A DNA stretch of 36,905 bases from Candidatus Kuenenia stuttgartensis (GCA_945873085.1 CAMCCR010000008.1:1-36905), one strand, 5' to 3'. Shown: positions 23,772 to 34,087, counted from the first letter of the stretch. Notes: generated by a model from the letters alone, not told the origin. Numbers and translations are program-made.

Positions 23772-26429
23772 ATGCAGGCGTTGCAGGGGTGGTGGAGCGG
23801 CATCGGCGGATGGCTGTGGCGTGCCGTCGACGGCGCTCGATCGGCGTTCGGAGGCGGTGGGTGGTGGCGCCGGGATCCCCTCCCCGTCCGTCCGCTCGTG
23901 GTCGTGGCCGCCATCCTCCTCTCAGGCATCGGCACGGCCCTCCTCGTGCCCCTGTCGGCCGTCGCCTGCTGGATCGCTGCCCTGACGGCGTTGTGGGCCT
24001 GGAGCCGTGCGGCCCGTCGAGGCAGAGGGCTTGCAGCCGCGTGGCTCGCCGTGGCGATCGCGGCCTCCGGGGCGGGATGGACCACGGCCCGGTGGCGATT
24101 GTTTCCGGCCGATGACCTCGCCTGGAGCCTTGGCGATCGGCCGCTGCCTGTGGTCGTGGAGGGAACGCTCGTCACGGCGCCGCGCCCCCTTCCTCGATCG
24201 ACCGATCCTCTCCGCGGAGCGGGGCGCCCGCCGTCGAGCGACTGCCTCCTGGCGGTGACGGCGGTCCGCAACGGGGAGACCTGGCGCCCGTCATCGGGGC
24301 GGGTGGTGCTCGTCGTTGATGGCCCGCCACCGCGGATCGCTGCCGGGGAGCGCTACCGGGTGTGGGGACGGGGCGTGCGGCCAGGGCGACCGGGCAATCC
24401 CGGCGAGTTCGACCAACGTGCCCGTGCCCGGCAGGAGCGTTCTCTGGCGGTGATCCGGGTCGAGGGGCCGGAGGCGATTGAGCGGCTTTCCCCGCCGGGC
24501 TGGCCGACGCTCGCGGCGGTCCTCGAGGCGATTCGCGATCGGGGAGCTTCTGCGCTGCGGCAGCATGTGTCGGCGGAGCGCGGGGCGCTGGCATCCGCCC
24601 TCCTCCTCGGCACGCGCGAGGCGCTCCAGCCAGAATTGACCGAGTCGTTCATGGTCACCGGCACCGTCCACATCCTCTCGATCTCGGGCCTCCATGTCGC
24701 CCTCCTGGCCGCCGGTCTGTTTGCAATCGCCAGGCTCCTCCGCCTGCCCCGCGGTGCCACGCTCGGCCTCGTGGCGGTGGCGACGGGGCTGTACATGATC
24801 CTCGTCGGCGGCGAGACCCCAGTGCTCCGCTCGACGCTCCTGGTGTGGTTGGCCTGCCTCGGGGCCGCCTGCGGTCGCCGCGCCGCCGGCCTCAATGCCT
24901 TGGCGGTGGTCGGGATCGTCGTCCTCGCCTGGCACCCGCCGGAGATCCTCCGCATCGGCAGCCAACTCTCCTTTCTCTCCACGGCCGTCCTCATCGGGGC
25001 GGCGACGGCGATCGCGGCCGGGCGTCGCGGCGACGACCCGATCGCCAGGCTCATCGATCGCTCACGCTCGCCGGTCCATCGAGCGATCCGGCGGCGGGGC
25101 CGCGACGCCGCCGATGCCCTTCTTATCGGTGCCGCCGTTTGGCTGGCGACGGCGCCGTTGGTGGCTACCCACTTCCATGTCTTCAGTCCGGCCGGGCTGG
25201 TTCTCAACCCCCTCATCGCACCGTTGGTCGGGTTGGCGATGGTGGGGGGATTCCTCTGCCTCCTCGCCGCCCCGGTCTGCTGGCCCGTCGCGGCTGTCGG
25301 CGGGGCGGTGTGCGACGGGGCTCTGGCAGGGATCGAACTGGCGGTCGATGCCACCGCGCAGCTCCCCGGAGCCTTTCATTGGGTGGCAGGGCCCCCGGCC
25401 TGGTGGACGACGGGGTGGTATGTCGGAATCGTGGCGATCCTGCTCGCTGTCGCCGCCGCGCGGCTGGTTCGCCCCTCGACATGGGCATGTGCGGCCGGGA
25501 TGTGGGCTGCAGTCGGCCTTCTCGTCGGCTCGCTCCCGGTCGGGCCGGCTGCGAGCCTCGAGGTGATCGCCGCGTCGATGGGGCATGGATGCGGGCTCGT
25601 CGTCCGCGGTCCCGCCGGACGCTGCCTGGTGTACGACGCCGGGAGGCTCGGCGCCGGCGTGGCGGCGGGGCGCGGGCTTTCGGCGTTGCTCTGGAGCGAG
25701 GGGATCGGTCGCATCGACACGCTCGTCATCTCCCATGCCGACACCGATCATTTCAACGGAGTTCCCGATATCCTCGAACGCTTCGAGATCGGCCGCATCG
25801 TTGTCCCTGAGGCTTTTCTGGCGAGCCCGGCCCCCGCCGTCGCCGAGATCCTGGCGAGGATCGCCGCCGCAGGAATCCCCCTCAGGACCGTCGCGGCCGG
25901 AGACGAGATTCCCTTCGATCCGCTCTGTCGCGTCCGCGTGCTCCACCCACGCGCGGCGGATGGGCCGATGCCCCCCTCCCCCGACAACGAGACGAGCCTC
26001 GTCGTGGCGGTTGAGTCGGCAGGCCGGAGGGCCCTCCTCACCGGTGACCTCGAAGGGCCCGCACTCGACCGGTTCGTGGCTGGCGATCCCGGCCCCTGCG
26101 ACCTCCTCGTCGCCCCCCATCATGGCAGCCCGTCGAGCTTGCCCCCGCGTTTGGCGCGGGCGACGGCGCCCGAGTGGGTGATCGTGAGTGGCGCGGCTGG
26201 GCCGCGCTTCGAGGAGGTGCGCCGGGCCTATGCAACGGCGGCCGGCGCCGACCGTCCGGCGCGGGTCGTGCGCACCGACGGGGCGGTGAGGATCCGCCTC
26301 ACGGCCGCAGGCTCCGCGGGGAGCCAATTCCACGAGGGACGGTGGCAATCGATCGCTGCGGCGCCAGCCGTCACGCCGCCGACCGCCACCACAACCTCGA
26401 CGGCGTCTTCCGGGCCGGCAGCGCCCTGA
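23772..26429 (+). CDS. comEC: ComEC/Rec2-type DNA uptake channel
   Basis: ComEC forms the inner membrane channel for single-stranded DNA during natural transformation. The product has 885 residues from ATG 23772; a TTG at 23667 would add 35 unlikely residues. N-terminal membrane spans come first (about 38-90), then a DUF4131/OB-like soluble part, then the competence domain with TGTVHILSISGLHVALL and about ten hydrophobic segments. The C-terminus is a metallo-beta-lactamase domain with HADTDH at 655-660, LLTGDLEG and APHHGS, so its metal site appears intact. That domain is thought to degrade the non-transported strand. The gene is complete and lies 135 bases after prmC, converging on the dehydrogenase operon. 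Confidence 0.95.
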   Translation: MQALQGWWSGIGGWLWRAVDGARSAFGGGGWWRRDPLPVRPLVVVAAILLSGIGTALLVPLSAVACWIAALTALWAWSRAARRGRGLAAAWLAVAIAASGAGWTTARWRLFPADDLAWSLGDRPLPVVVEGTLVTAPRPLPRSTDPLRGAGRPPSSDCLLAVTAVRNGETWRPSSGRVVLVVDGPPPRIAAGERYRVWGRGVRPGRPGNPGEFDQRARARQERSLAVIRVEGPEAIERLSPPGWPTLAAVLEAIRDRGASALRQHVSAERGALASALLLGTREALQPELTESFMVTGTVHILSISGLHVALLAAGLFAIARLLRLPRGATLGLVAVATGLYMILVGGETPVLRSTLLVWLACLGAACGRRAAGLNALAVVGIVVLAWHPPEILRIGSQLSFLSTAVLIGAATAIAAGRRGDDPIARLIDRSRSPVHRAIRRRGRDAADALLIGAAVWLATAPLVATHFHVFSPAGLVLNPLIAPLVGLAMVGGFLCLLAAPVCWPVAAVGGAVCDGALAGIELAVDATAQLPGAFHWVAGPPAWWTTGWYVGIVAILLAVAAARLVRPSTWACAAGMWAAVGLLVGSLPVGPAASLEVIAASMGHGCGLVVRGPAGRCLVYDAGRLGAGVAAGRGLSALLWSEGIGRIDTLVISHADTDHFNGVPDILERFEIGRIVVPEAFLASPAPAVAEILARIAAAGIPLRTVAAGDEIPFDPLCRVRVLHPRAADGPMPPSPDNETSLVVAVESAGRRALLTGDLEGPALDRFVAGDPGPCDLLVAPHHGSPSSLPPRLARATAPEWVIVSGAAGPRFEEVRRAYATAAGADRPARVVRTDGAVRIRLTAAGSAGSQFHEGRWQSIAAAPAVTPPTATTTSTASSGPAAP

Positions 26430-26452
26430 TTGGCGAGATTACCGCGGCGGGA

Positions 26453-29248
26453 TCACCGCGGCACGGCATCCCCGCCCGGATCACGCGAATCCCCAATCGC
26501 ATTCCAGTGGAGGCTGTCGAGATTCATCATCCCGCCGGCCTGTTGCGGATGGAGGAAGCGGACATAGACATCGTGGCGGCCAGCGACCGGCGTCCAGGTT
26601 GCCGACCGCTCGTAGAACTGCTCCCACTGGCCATTGACCTCCACCGGCACCGTCGCCAAGAGCGGCCCGTCGACGGCGTCGAGGCGCAGCTCGACGGCCC
26701 CGCCAGCTCCGGCCGACGCCATCTTCAGCGTCGCTCCCCCGACCGCATCGAGGGCGACGTCGCGGAACAGGAGCCAATGGCCGTGATCGACCGCACCGAG
26801 AAACTTTCCCCCGCCGGCATTGCCGGAAGCGAGCACCTGGGGACCGTGGATCTCATCGGCGGTCTCGGCCTCGGTGAGCCGCGGCCGGAGAAATACCGTG
26901 GCCGTGCCGGCAAGTGCCGGAATCGCGCCGACGCCGCGGTCGAGGTAGGTTGCCTCGAGCCGGTAGCGGCCCCCCTTGCTAACTTCCTCCGGCGTCACCG
27001 GAATGCTCCCAACAAAGCCGGTGAATACGCGCGTCAGCGCCGAGGGGGTGAGCGAATAGATCCAGCCCACCATCTCGCGGATCTCGTCGGGAGTGTGATG
27101 GGAGTGGGGGATCATCGGAATCTTTCCCCACACGCCCGTAGAGCCCTTGAGAACGCGCTCGACCGAGGCTTCGATCGCCCCCTCCTTGCCACGGTACTTG
27201 TTGGCCACCTCCACCAGCGGCGGGCCGACGCGCGCTTGGTCGACGGCATGGCAATTGAAACAGTCGCTCCGCCGCATCTGGTCGAGCCCGGGGGGAACGG
27301 CCGCAGCCCCCTCGGCGACATGGCCGGCCTGCACGGCTGCCCGCGGGACATCCTCCGACATCAATTCCTCGAGCCCGTCGGCATCGGCAGCAGCCGTGTC
27401 GTTGGTGCCGTCCTCGTGGTCGCGGATCACGAGGCGGAACTCGATCGTCTTTTCGGGGTCGAAGAAATCACCATCGGAAGGGCTTGCAAACCGGACCTCG
27501 GGACGGGCGTTGCCGACGACCACCGGCACCGACGCGCTCCGCTCGGCTCCGGAAGGATCGCGGACGACCAATTCCACGGTATAGACACCCGGCTCGGTGA
27601 ACGAGAGGGTGGGGTGGGCCTCGCGGGACGCGACCTCGAAAGTCGCTGTGGCGGGCCCGCCTTCCCCGAGCGAAGAAGCGGGGGCCGCCTCCCCGTCAGG
27701 AGTGCGGATGATCCGCCACTGATGGTCGAGACGATCGCCGTCCTTGTCGGACGTTCCCACGCTCGAGAGCTTGACCGTCAGCGGATGACGGCCGATGTTG
27801 TTCTCCGCGGTGGCCACCGCCACCGGCGCCCGGTTGCCGCGGACATAGTCGATCCGCACGAGCCGGGCGTTGGCATTCACTCCCCAGGTGTCGCCGTATT
27901 CGAGGAGATAGAGCGCCCCGTCGGTGCCGAACTGGAGGTCGATTGGCCGCGCGAACGGCCGGTCGGGGAGGAACGACTCGATGCCGGCGACCCGCTGCTC
28001 GTCGTCAAGTCGGACGACTTTGATCCAGTTCCGCGTCCATTCGTAGATGAACAGGCAGTTGTCGTAGTGGGAGGGGAAACGCGTCGGCGAGTCGACATGG
28101 TCGGCCTCGTGGTAGACCGGTCCCGCGCAGGCCGTCCGGCCCCCTTCCCCGAGTTCCGGGAACGCCGCTGAGGCGCCGTAGGGATACCAGAGGAAGGCAG
28201 AGCGTGCCGGAGGGAGGACGCTCGAGCCGGTGTTGTTCGGGGAGGCGTTGACCGGTGCGGCCGCATCGAAGAGCGGCCCGACGGCCCCGGTGGCGAAGTC
28301 GTAATCGGCGTAGGCGAGGTTGTCTCCGATGAAGTAAGGCCAGCCGAAATTGCCCGGCCCCTTTGCCTGGTTGATCTCGTCATAGCCCCGCGGGCCCCGC
28401 GGCCCCTCGCCGCCGGCGTCGGGCCCGACCTCGCCCCAATAGACCGTGCCGGACTGCGAATCGACCGACATCCTCCAGGGATTCCGGCAGCCCATGCAGT
28501 AGATCTCCGGCCGCCCCGAGGAGCCGTCGCGAGGGAACAGATTTCCCTCGGGGATCTCCACGCTGCCGTCGGCGCGGGGGCGGATGCGGAGGATCTTGCC
28601 GCTCAACGACGCGGTGTTGGCCGACGACTTTTGTGCGTCCCAGGGAGCCTTCTCCGGGCGCTCGTCGATCGGCGCGAAGCCCTGCGAGTCGCCATGGGGA
28701 TGGGTGTTGTCACCGGTGGCGATGAACAGGCAGCCATCGGGGCCGAAGGCGAGTGATCCGGCGTGGTGGCAGCATTCCTTCCGTTGCTCCTGAAACTCGA
28801 GGAGCAGCTTCTCGGAGGCGAGATCGAGGAGGCCGTCTCGGATCGTGAACCGACTGACGTGCTGCCCGTCGAAGTCGGGGGGGGAGTACTGGAGAAAGAC
28901 ATGCCCGTTGTCGGCGAAGTGGGGATCGAGCGCCAGGCCGATGAGGCCGTTCTCCTGAGCGGTCGTGACGGTCAACTCACCGACGAGCCGCGGCTCGCGG
29001 GCATTCCTGTCGAGGGCGCGAAGCCGACCGCCGAACTCGATCCAATAGACGGTGCCATCCGGGGCGACCGCCAGTTCCATCGGTTGCGTGAGTCCGGAAA
29101 CGAGGGTCGTCGCCTCGAAGCGGGCCGGGTCGAGTTCAGGCTCCGCCGCGAAGGCCGCCAGGGGCACAAGCAGTGCCGCGGCCACTGCCAGCCACCTCCT
29201 CACGCGCGTTCCCGTCCGCCGGTCACACCCCCGTCGTGCCATGCTCAT
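26453..29248 (-). CDS. Sugar dehydrogenase-like beta-propeller fused to PKD, cytochrome c and CBM6-like domains
   Basis: The 931-residue secreted protein starts at ATG 29248 behind a GGGAGAGG stretch. A signal peptide (hydrophobic about 19-34, ending AFAAEPE) is followed by a glucose/sorbosone dehydrogenase propeller (about 45-465: GLTQPMELAVAPDGTVYWIE, then HHAGSLAFGPDGCLFIATGDN and GNFGWP). A PKD domain (about 470-575) follows. A class I cytochrome c has CFNCH at 663-667 and a likely distal Met in IPMIPHSH. The C-terminal 110 residues resemble a carbohydrate-binding module family 6 (NGQWEQFYE, RHDVYVRF, MMNLDSLHWN). It probably oxidises a sugar with PQQ and passes electrons to its own haem, in the periplasm or on the surface. 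The gene follows ccsA after 16 bases, in an operon with cytochrome c maturation genes. Confidence 0.95.
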   Translation of the reverse strand: MSMARRGCDRRTGTRVRRWLAVAAALLVPLAAFAAEPELDPARFEATTLVSGLTQPMELAVAPDGTVYWIEFGGRLRALDRNAREPRLVGELTVTTAQENGLIGLALDPHFADNGHVFLQYSPPDFDGQHVSRFTIRDGLLDLASEKLLLEFQEQRKECCHHAGSLAFGPDGCLFIATGDNTHPHGDSQGFAPIDERPEKAPWDAQKSSANTASLSGKILRIRPRADGSVEIPEGNLFPRDGSSGRPEIYCMGCRNPWRMSVDSQSGTVYWGEVGPDAGGEGPRGPRGYDEINQAKGPGNFGWPYFIGDNLAYADYDFATGAVGPLFDAAAPVNASPNNTGSSVLPPARSAFLWYPYGASAAFPELGEGGRTACAGPVYHEADHVDSPTRFPSHYDNCLFIYEWTRNWIKVVRLDDEQRVAGIESFLPDRPFARPIDLQFGTDGALYLLEYGDTWGVNANARLVRIDYVRGNRAPVAVATAENNIGRHPLTVKLSSVGTSDKDGDRLDHQWRIIRTPDGEAAPASSLGEGGPATATFEVASREAHPTLSFTEPGVYTVELVVRDPSGAERSASVPVVVGNARPEVRFASPSDGDFFDPEKTIEFRLVIRDHEDGTNDTAAADADGLEELMSEDVPRAAVQAGHVAEGAAAVPPGLDQMRRSDCFNCHAVDQARVGPPLVEVANKYRGKEGAIEASVERVLKGSTGVWGKIPMIPHSHHTPDEIREMVGWIYSLTPSALTRVFTGFVGSIPVTPEEVSKGGRYRLEATYLDRGVGAIPALAGTATVFLRPRLTEAETADEIHGPQVLASGNAGGGKFLGAVDHGHWLLFRDVALDAVGGATLKMASAGAGGAVELRLDAVDGPLLATVPVEVNGQWEQFYERSATWTPVAGRHDVYVRFLHPQQAGGMMNLDSLHWNAIGDSRDPGGDAVPR

Positions 29249-29264
29249 CGCCTCTCCCTCGCGC

Positions 29265-31955
29265 TCAGGCTGCCTTGACCGTCTCGGCCGCAGGCTGCCG
29301 GGTCTCGTTTTTCATCCGCCATCCGGCCGCCGCGAGAAGGACGAAGTTCGCCACGAGGAACGTGAAGAACTCCGTCTGGCCCCCCTGGCCGAAGCCATAC
29401 GAATGGAGGCCCGCGCCGAGGAGGAAGTTGACGCCATACCACGACATCCCGATCACCGCCGCGCCGAGGACGGCGCCGGCAGCCAGACCGAAGCTGCCGA
29501 TCCACCCGGCATAACGGCCGTGGAGGATCATCATGTACGCCAGGAGCGACACCAGCGCCCAGACTTCCTTCGGATCCCATCCCCAGAATCTCCCCCAGGA
29601 GACGTCGGCCCACAGGCCGCCGAGGATCGTGCCGGCTGCGAGGAGGATCACCGCCACCTGCATCGACTTGTAGATGTAGCCAGCGAGTTCAACGCAGGCC
29701 TCGGGAGGCCGCGATCTTCCCCCGCTTCCCCGCGGATAGCTGCCGAGGAGATAGTGGCCTAGCGACAGGATCCCCAGGCCCCAGGCGAGAGCGCCGGCGG
29801 CGTAGCTCGAGACAATCGTGAGGACATGGATCGTGAGCCAGAAGTTGTCGCGGAGGACCGGCTGCAGCGGACTGAACTGCTTGCCTGGAATCGGGAAGAA
29901 CCAGGCGATGAACGTTCCGGCGAAGGCCACCGCGGCGACGACGAGCCCGAACGACTTCCGTCGGTAGACCTCCGGCACCTCGGCGGCGAACGTCCCGCGC
30001 CGCCAGGAAGAGGGCACGCTGAAGAGCGACACGACGGTCGTGAGGATGACGCGGGGGAGATACCACACCGCCGGAGCGAGCATCGACCAGCCGACGAGCC
30101 AGACGACGAGGTTGTTGAGGTTGGGGATGCTCCGGTCGACGTCGGTCTGCGGGAAGAGATTGATGATCGTCCGCCCGCCCGCCGCGTACGGCGCCATCGC
30201 CAGGATCCAGAGAACCAGCGCCGAGAGGGCGATCCGGGGGAGGAGGAGCAGCCAGTTGATCGCTCCCCATCCGCGGGCTCCGCCATGGAGACGGGCACGC
30301 GTCGCATCGAGGGGCGTCGCCTCGCCGGGGATCATCGAGCCGACGGGTGGGGGCACCGCCGTCATCCGCCAGGCATCGCCCATGCCCGTGGCCATGATCG
30401 GCCCGAGAAGGAAGCAGAGCCCGAGGAACGTGAGAAAGAACGGGACGTAGATCACCGTCTCGTACATGTTCGTCACCGGCGCCCAGCCGGTGATCGCCAC
30501 GCGTGAGGCGAAGGCCTGCGCCGTCCACGCCAGCTGAAAGAGGAGGAGGAAGGTGGCGAGCCAGAACAGCGGCACGCGGGCCCGGCCGATCGACACCGCA
30601 TAGGCAGCCAGAGCGAGGAGCGCCGCCACCCACGACATCCGGAACGGGTCGCCGACGTTGTAGGTCACTTCCCGCTTCGTGCTCCCGAAGGGCGGATAGG
30701 CGGTATGACTGAGGAGGTCGGCATCGGGGCGTTCGATCGGCAGGCCCGCGCGGAGGGGTTCGACCGCTTCCCCGAGGCTGCGGAGCCGTGAGGCGAGGTT
30801 TTCCGTTGCCGCTGCCACATCGGCCGGTCGCCCCAGGTCGGTGGCCGGTGCCCTGACCGCCGCAGCCACCGTCTCGAACGCCGCCCGGACGCCACGGACC
30901 CGGTCGGCCGGGTAGCCCGGGAGAAGATCGGGCTCGGCATCGAGAAGCGTCGGCCAGGCGAGCCAGGCCGGCATGTCGTCCTCCGTGCTCCGCTCGGCCT
31001 CAAGGGCGTCGGCGTGGAGTGCGGGCACCACATGAAGGCTGCCACCGTTGTCGTAGAGCGCCTCGCCGAGGGCGGAGAACCGATCGCCGAGGCGACGAAC
31101 GCCGCGACGGATGTCGGCCGGAGCGTCGCCGGACACGGCGAGGGCATCGATCGCCTGCCGCAGTGTCGTCAGGCGGGGAAGCACCTCTTCGGTCGGGAAT
31201 CGGGTCGAATTGCCCATCACCTCGGCGAGCCCCTGGAGGGCGCCGTCGACGCTGGTCGCCTCCGCCTGCGGGAGCTTCTCGCGGAGCGGCTTCCAGGTGG
31301 TGACCAGTTGCTCGAAGGTCCGCAGGAATCGAGTCCGACCGACGGCATCGTCAGCGGCCCGGAACACGAGTTGACGCCAGGTGACGTAGGCCTGCCAGAG
31401 CTGCTCGACCTTGGCATCGACCCCCTCGGCCTGGAACTGCCGACCCTCCTTCATCGCCTCCGTGCGGCGGCCGTCGAGATCGATGAGGCGTTGGCGGAGC
31501 GGCTCAGAGTCGGCCACGTCGGAGGGGGCGGCGTACTTCAGCCGCACTCGCCCCTTGGGCGTGTCGGCAAACAGTTCGAGGCCGAGGAGCTTCCGCAATT
31601 CCTCATGCTCGGCAGTCAGGAACGGAACATCCTCCCAGGCGGCCGGCCGAACGAGCCAGTCGAGGAGGAGCTCGTCGGCATGCCACTTCGTCAGCGGCTC
31701 CCCGGTCACGACGGCAAGCTTCGGCTCTTGGACATGGCAGATCGTCTCGACATGCCGGCGCGCGAAGGTGTCCAGCGGCATGATCCGTCCGTCCTCAAGG
31801 ACGGGGATCGAGCGCCACGCGCCCAGGGAGGGAGAGAGCCCCGGCGCCGGCGGGGCGGCGCCTGCCGGGATGGCCGCGGCAGCCCCGATGGCAGCCAGCG
31901 CCGCTGCGAAGAGCGCGCGGAGGCCTGGGATGGAAGAGATTCGGAGCGTGGTCAT
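29265..31955 (-). CDS. ccsA: Cytochrome c biogenesis protein CcsA/ResC type, with a large N-terminal domain
   Basis: This is the haem-handling half of the system II cytochrome c synthase. The product has 896 residues, far more than a typical CcsA of about 320. A signal or anchor (about 12-32) precedes roughly 400 residues of extracytoplasmic sequence beginning with a GRIMPLDTFARRHVE motif, which I recall from Bacteroidetes and planctomycete members. From about 440 the membrane part shows the tryptophan-rich WWD signature GRFWGWDPKEVWAL, with flanking conserved His in TIHVLT and in ILHGRYAGW. A long loop (GEATPLDATRARLHG) separates membrane spans. It overlaps resB by four bases. Confidence 0.95.
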   Translation of the reverse strand: MTTLRISSIPGLRALFAAALAAIGAAAAIPAGAAPPAPGLSPSLGAWRSIPVLEDGRIMPLDTFARRHVETICHVQEPKLAVVTGEPLTKWHADELLLDWLVRPAAWEDVPFLTAEHEELRKLLGLELFADTPKGRVRLKYAAPSDVADSEPLRQRLIDLDGRRTEAMKEGRQFQAEGVDAKVEQLWQAYVTWRQLVFRAADDAVGRTRFLRTFEQLVTTWKPLREKLPQAEATSVDGALQGLAEVMGNSTRFPTEEVLPRLTTLRQAIDALAVSGDAPADIRRGVRRLGDRFSALGEALYDNGGSLHVVPALHADALEAERSTEDDMPAWLAWPTLLDAEPDLLPGYPADRVRGVRAAFETVAAAVRAPATDLGRPADVAAATENLASRLRSLGEAVEPLRAGLPIERPDADLLSHTAYPPFGSTKREVTYNVGDPFRMSWVAALLALAAYAVSIGRARVPLFWLATFLLLFQLAWTAQAFASRVAITGWAPVTNMYETVIYVPFFLTFLGLCFLLGPIMATGMGDAWRMTAVPPPVGSMIPGEATPLDATRARLHGGARGWGAINWLLLLPRIALSALVLWILAMAPYAAGGRTIINLFPQTDVDRSIPNLNNLVVWLVGWSMLAPAVWYLPRVILTTVVSLFSVPSSWRRGTFAAEVPEVYRRKSFGLVVAAVAFAGTFIAWFFPIPGKQFSPLQPVLRDNFWLTIHVLTIVSSYAAGALAWGLGILSLGHYLLGSYPRGSGGRSRPPEACVELAGYIYKSMQVAVILLAAGTILGGLWADVSWGRFWGWDPKEVWALVSLLAYMMILHGRYAGWIGSFGLAAGAVLGAAVIGMSWYGVNFLLGAGLHSYGFGQGGQTEFFTFLVANFVLLAAAGWRMKNETRQPAAETVKAA

Positions 31956-34087
31956 CGTGCACCTCGTGGTCGGTTGGCCAGGGCGTTCCCGGGAGCGTTA
32001 CGCCGATCGCGTCGCTTGCCCGGTCGCGCAGCGGCATGGTCCCCCTCCGGTCCCGGCGGGACCGGTGCGGAAGCGTCGTCGCCGTCCTCGTCCTGCCGCC
32101 GGGGGCGGAAGAAGTAGGCCTTCATGTAAAACATCGTGAAGATCCCGGCGACGATCAAACTGCTGCCGAGATACTTCACTCCCCGGCCGGGATCGTAATT
32201 GACGGTCAGCACCGAGGCCTCGAGGCGCTCCGGCTTTTCGCGGGTGTTCTTCGTGAACTTCTCGTAGAGGTCGTCACCCGGCATCCAGGGGCCCATGAAG
32301 CTCTCCTGAAAGAGCCGGTAGGAGCGACCGCTGGCCGGATCGGAGAAGTCGACCGGGGCATTCATCGTGATCGTCACCGGATCCTTGACGAGCGTCTTGC
32401 CAGAGCGCGAGAGAAACTCGACGACACTCGAGAAGTGGGAGGCCTGACTCGTCCCCGGGTCGAGCTTGCGTTCGAAGTTGTCGAGCTTGATGTCGAAGCC
32501 GATATCGACGGCGTCCGGAACCATCCGCACCGTGACGCTCCGCCGGGCCGCGGTGACGGTCGCTTCCTCCGTCGGCCCGGGGGCCTCGTTAATCGGTTGA
32601 ACGGGGATGCCGGCCAGCCAGAACTCCTCCGCCTTGCCGTCGACCGTGAGGCGGATCCGGGCCGCCCGCCGCTTTGCAGAGGGGGGCTTCGCCTTGTCAA
32701 ACGGCGCGGGAAGCGTGGCAATCTCGAGCTTGTCGGCGGGCAGAAAGCGATCGACGCGCATCTCAAGTTTGGCGCGCGGCATCTCGAAGGCCGGCACGGG
32801 GCTGCCGTCGGTGGGAAGCTCGCCGCTGGTCACTTCGGGGGCCTGCCAGCGCCGGAAGAGGAGGCGATGCCCCCCCTTCCCCGCCGGCGCCTGGACAACA
32901 TCGATCCGGCTGCGGGCCTTCCCCTGCATCCGTTCGGAAGCGTCGGTCGCGCTCCGTTCGATCCACAGGGCGCCCTGGACGCCGGAGCGGGAGCCCTGGA
33001 TCGAGACCTCCGGGAGGTCGGCGAGAATCACCAGCTCCTCGTCGGCCCCTTCGGCGCCGCGACGAACCTTGAGCCTGGCCGCGGAAAGCTGATCGTTGAA
33101 GTCGGTCAGCTCGACGAGGAGGTCGGTGCCACCGAGGGCTGAACGCGGCTGACCGACGAGGTCATCGACGAGGAGGCGGTGGGCCTTTCCGTCGGCAACG
33201 AGGACGAGTTGGCCGCGGGTGCCGAAGCCGAGGGCCGGGTCGGGAGTCGCGGTGAGGAAGGCCTCCGCTTCCGCATCCTGGCTCAGCTTCCAAAACACGA
33301 TCGTCCCCCCGCCGACGGTGCCGCGGTGGCGCATCTGCGCTCCGCGGAGCGGGTCGGGCTGCCAGGCGAGGTCGACCGGCATCCACATCCCGCTGCTGCC
33401 GGCCCCCTCGAAGCTGTCGCTGCCGATCCGCAGGCGGACGCTCGGGGCGAGTGCCGCGGTCGAATCGGCATAGAAGTCGAGAACCTCGAGCCGCACGCCG
33501 CGCTCGTCGAGGAGAACTCCGGTGTCGCGCGGCGAGACCCTCCAGGGGAAAATCGAACGGCGGACCGGACCCGTGCCCCCGTACTCGTTCCAATTGAACG
33601 GCCCCGATCGGAACGGCACCGAATCGAGCGCCGTGGCTTCCCCCCCACCTGCCGGGCGCTGGAGGAGGGCGAAGTGGAGCGAGTCCTCGTAGGCCCGGCC
33701 CCCCTTCTCCCCTTCCAGGAGCGGGAGTTGAGCGTCGATGCCTCCCCGCTGGGAGAGGAAGCAGCCGGCGAGGAGGGTGAGGAGGCCGATGTGGGTGATC
33801 ACGAACCCCGTCTGGTGGCGTTTCCAGGGATACCGGATCGCCGCCGCGCAGAAAATGCTCACCGCCAGGAGGGCATTCAGGAGCGTGAACCACCACGTAT
33901 TCCAGACGCCGAACTTCACCGCCTCGGTGCCATAGGCACTCTCGACGAAGGTTCCCAGGCCGAGAACGATCGCCAGCAGGGCGATGAGAACCACCGCAAA
34001 TTTCAGCGACGAAAGAAATTCGTAGACAGTGAGCACCGCCCGCACGAAGGCGGGTTGATCGGGCGTGACAAGCCGGCGTGCAGCCAT
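31952..34087 (-). CDS. resB: Cytochrome c biogenesis protein ResB
   Basis: ResB (CcsB) pairs with CcsA to carry haem out and attach it to apocytochrome c. The product has 711 residues from ATG 34087. Three N-terminal membrane spans (FLSSLKFAVVLIALLAIVLG, WWFTLLNALLAV, and GFVITHIGLLTLLAGCF, with a His) are followed by a large beta-rich extracytoplasmic domain of about 480 residues. A last span (YLGSSLIVAGIFTMFYM) and a basic C-terminal tail (PGKRRDRRN) complete it. That order is the standard ResB layout. The upstream in-frame region before 34087 looks non-coding. The gene heads the ResB-CcsA-dehydrogenase run, with the stop overlapping ccsA by four bases. Confidence 0.94.
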   Translation of the reverse strand: MAARRLVTPDQPAFVRAVLTVYEFLSSLKFAVVLIALLAIVLGLGTFVESAYGTEAVKFGVWNTWWFTLLNALLAVSIFCAAAIRYPWKRHQTGFVITHIGLLTLLAGCFLSQRGGIDAQLPLLEGEKGGRAYEDSLHFALLQRPAGGGEATALDSVPFRSGPFNWNEYGGTGPVRRSIFPWRVSPRDTGVLLDERGVRLEVLDFYADSTAALAPSVRLRIGSDSFEGAGSSGMWMPVDLAWQPDPLRGAQMRHRGTVGGGTIVFWKLSQDAEAEAFLTATPDPALGFGTRGQLVLVADGKAHRLLVDDLVGQPRSALGGTDLLVELTDFNDQLSAARLKVRRGAEGADEELVILADLPEVSIQGSRSGVQGALWIERSATDASERMQGKARSRIDVVQAPAGKGGHRLLFRRWQAPEVTSGELPTDGSPVPAFEMPRAKLEMRVDRFLPADKLEIATLPAPFDKAKPPSAKRRAARIRLTVDGKAEEFWLAGIPVQPINEAPGPTEEATVTAARRSVTVRMVPDAVDIGFDIKLDNFERKLDPGTSQASHFSSVVEFLSRSGKTLVKDPVTITMNAPVDFSDPASGRSYRLFQESFMGPWMPGDDLYEKFTKNTREKPERLEASVLTVNYDPGRGVKYLGSSLIVAGIFTMFYMKAYFFRPRRQDEDGDDASAPVPPGPEGDHAAARPGKRRDRRNAPGNALANRPRGAR

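Noticed and set aside
26174-28171. 665-codon plus-strand frame opposite the dehydrogenase gene
   Set aside because: It overlaps the end of comEC and the cytochrome/propeller coding region and shows no protein features.
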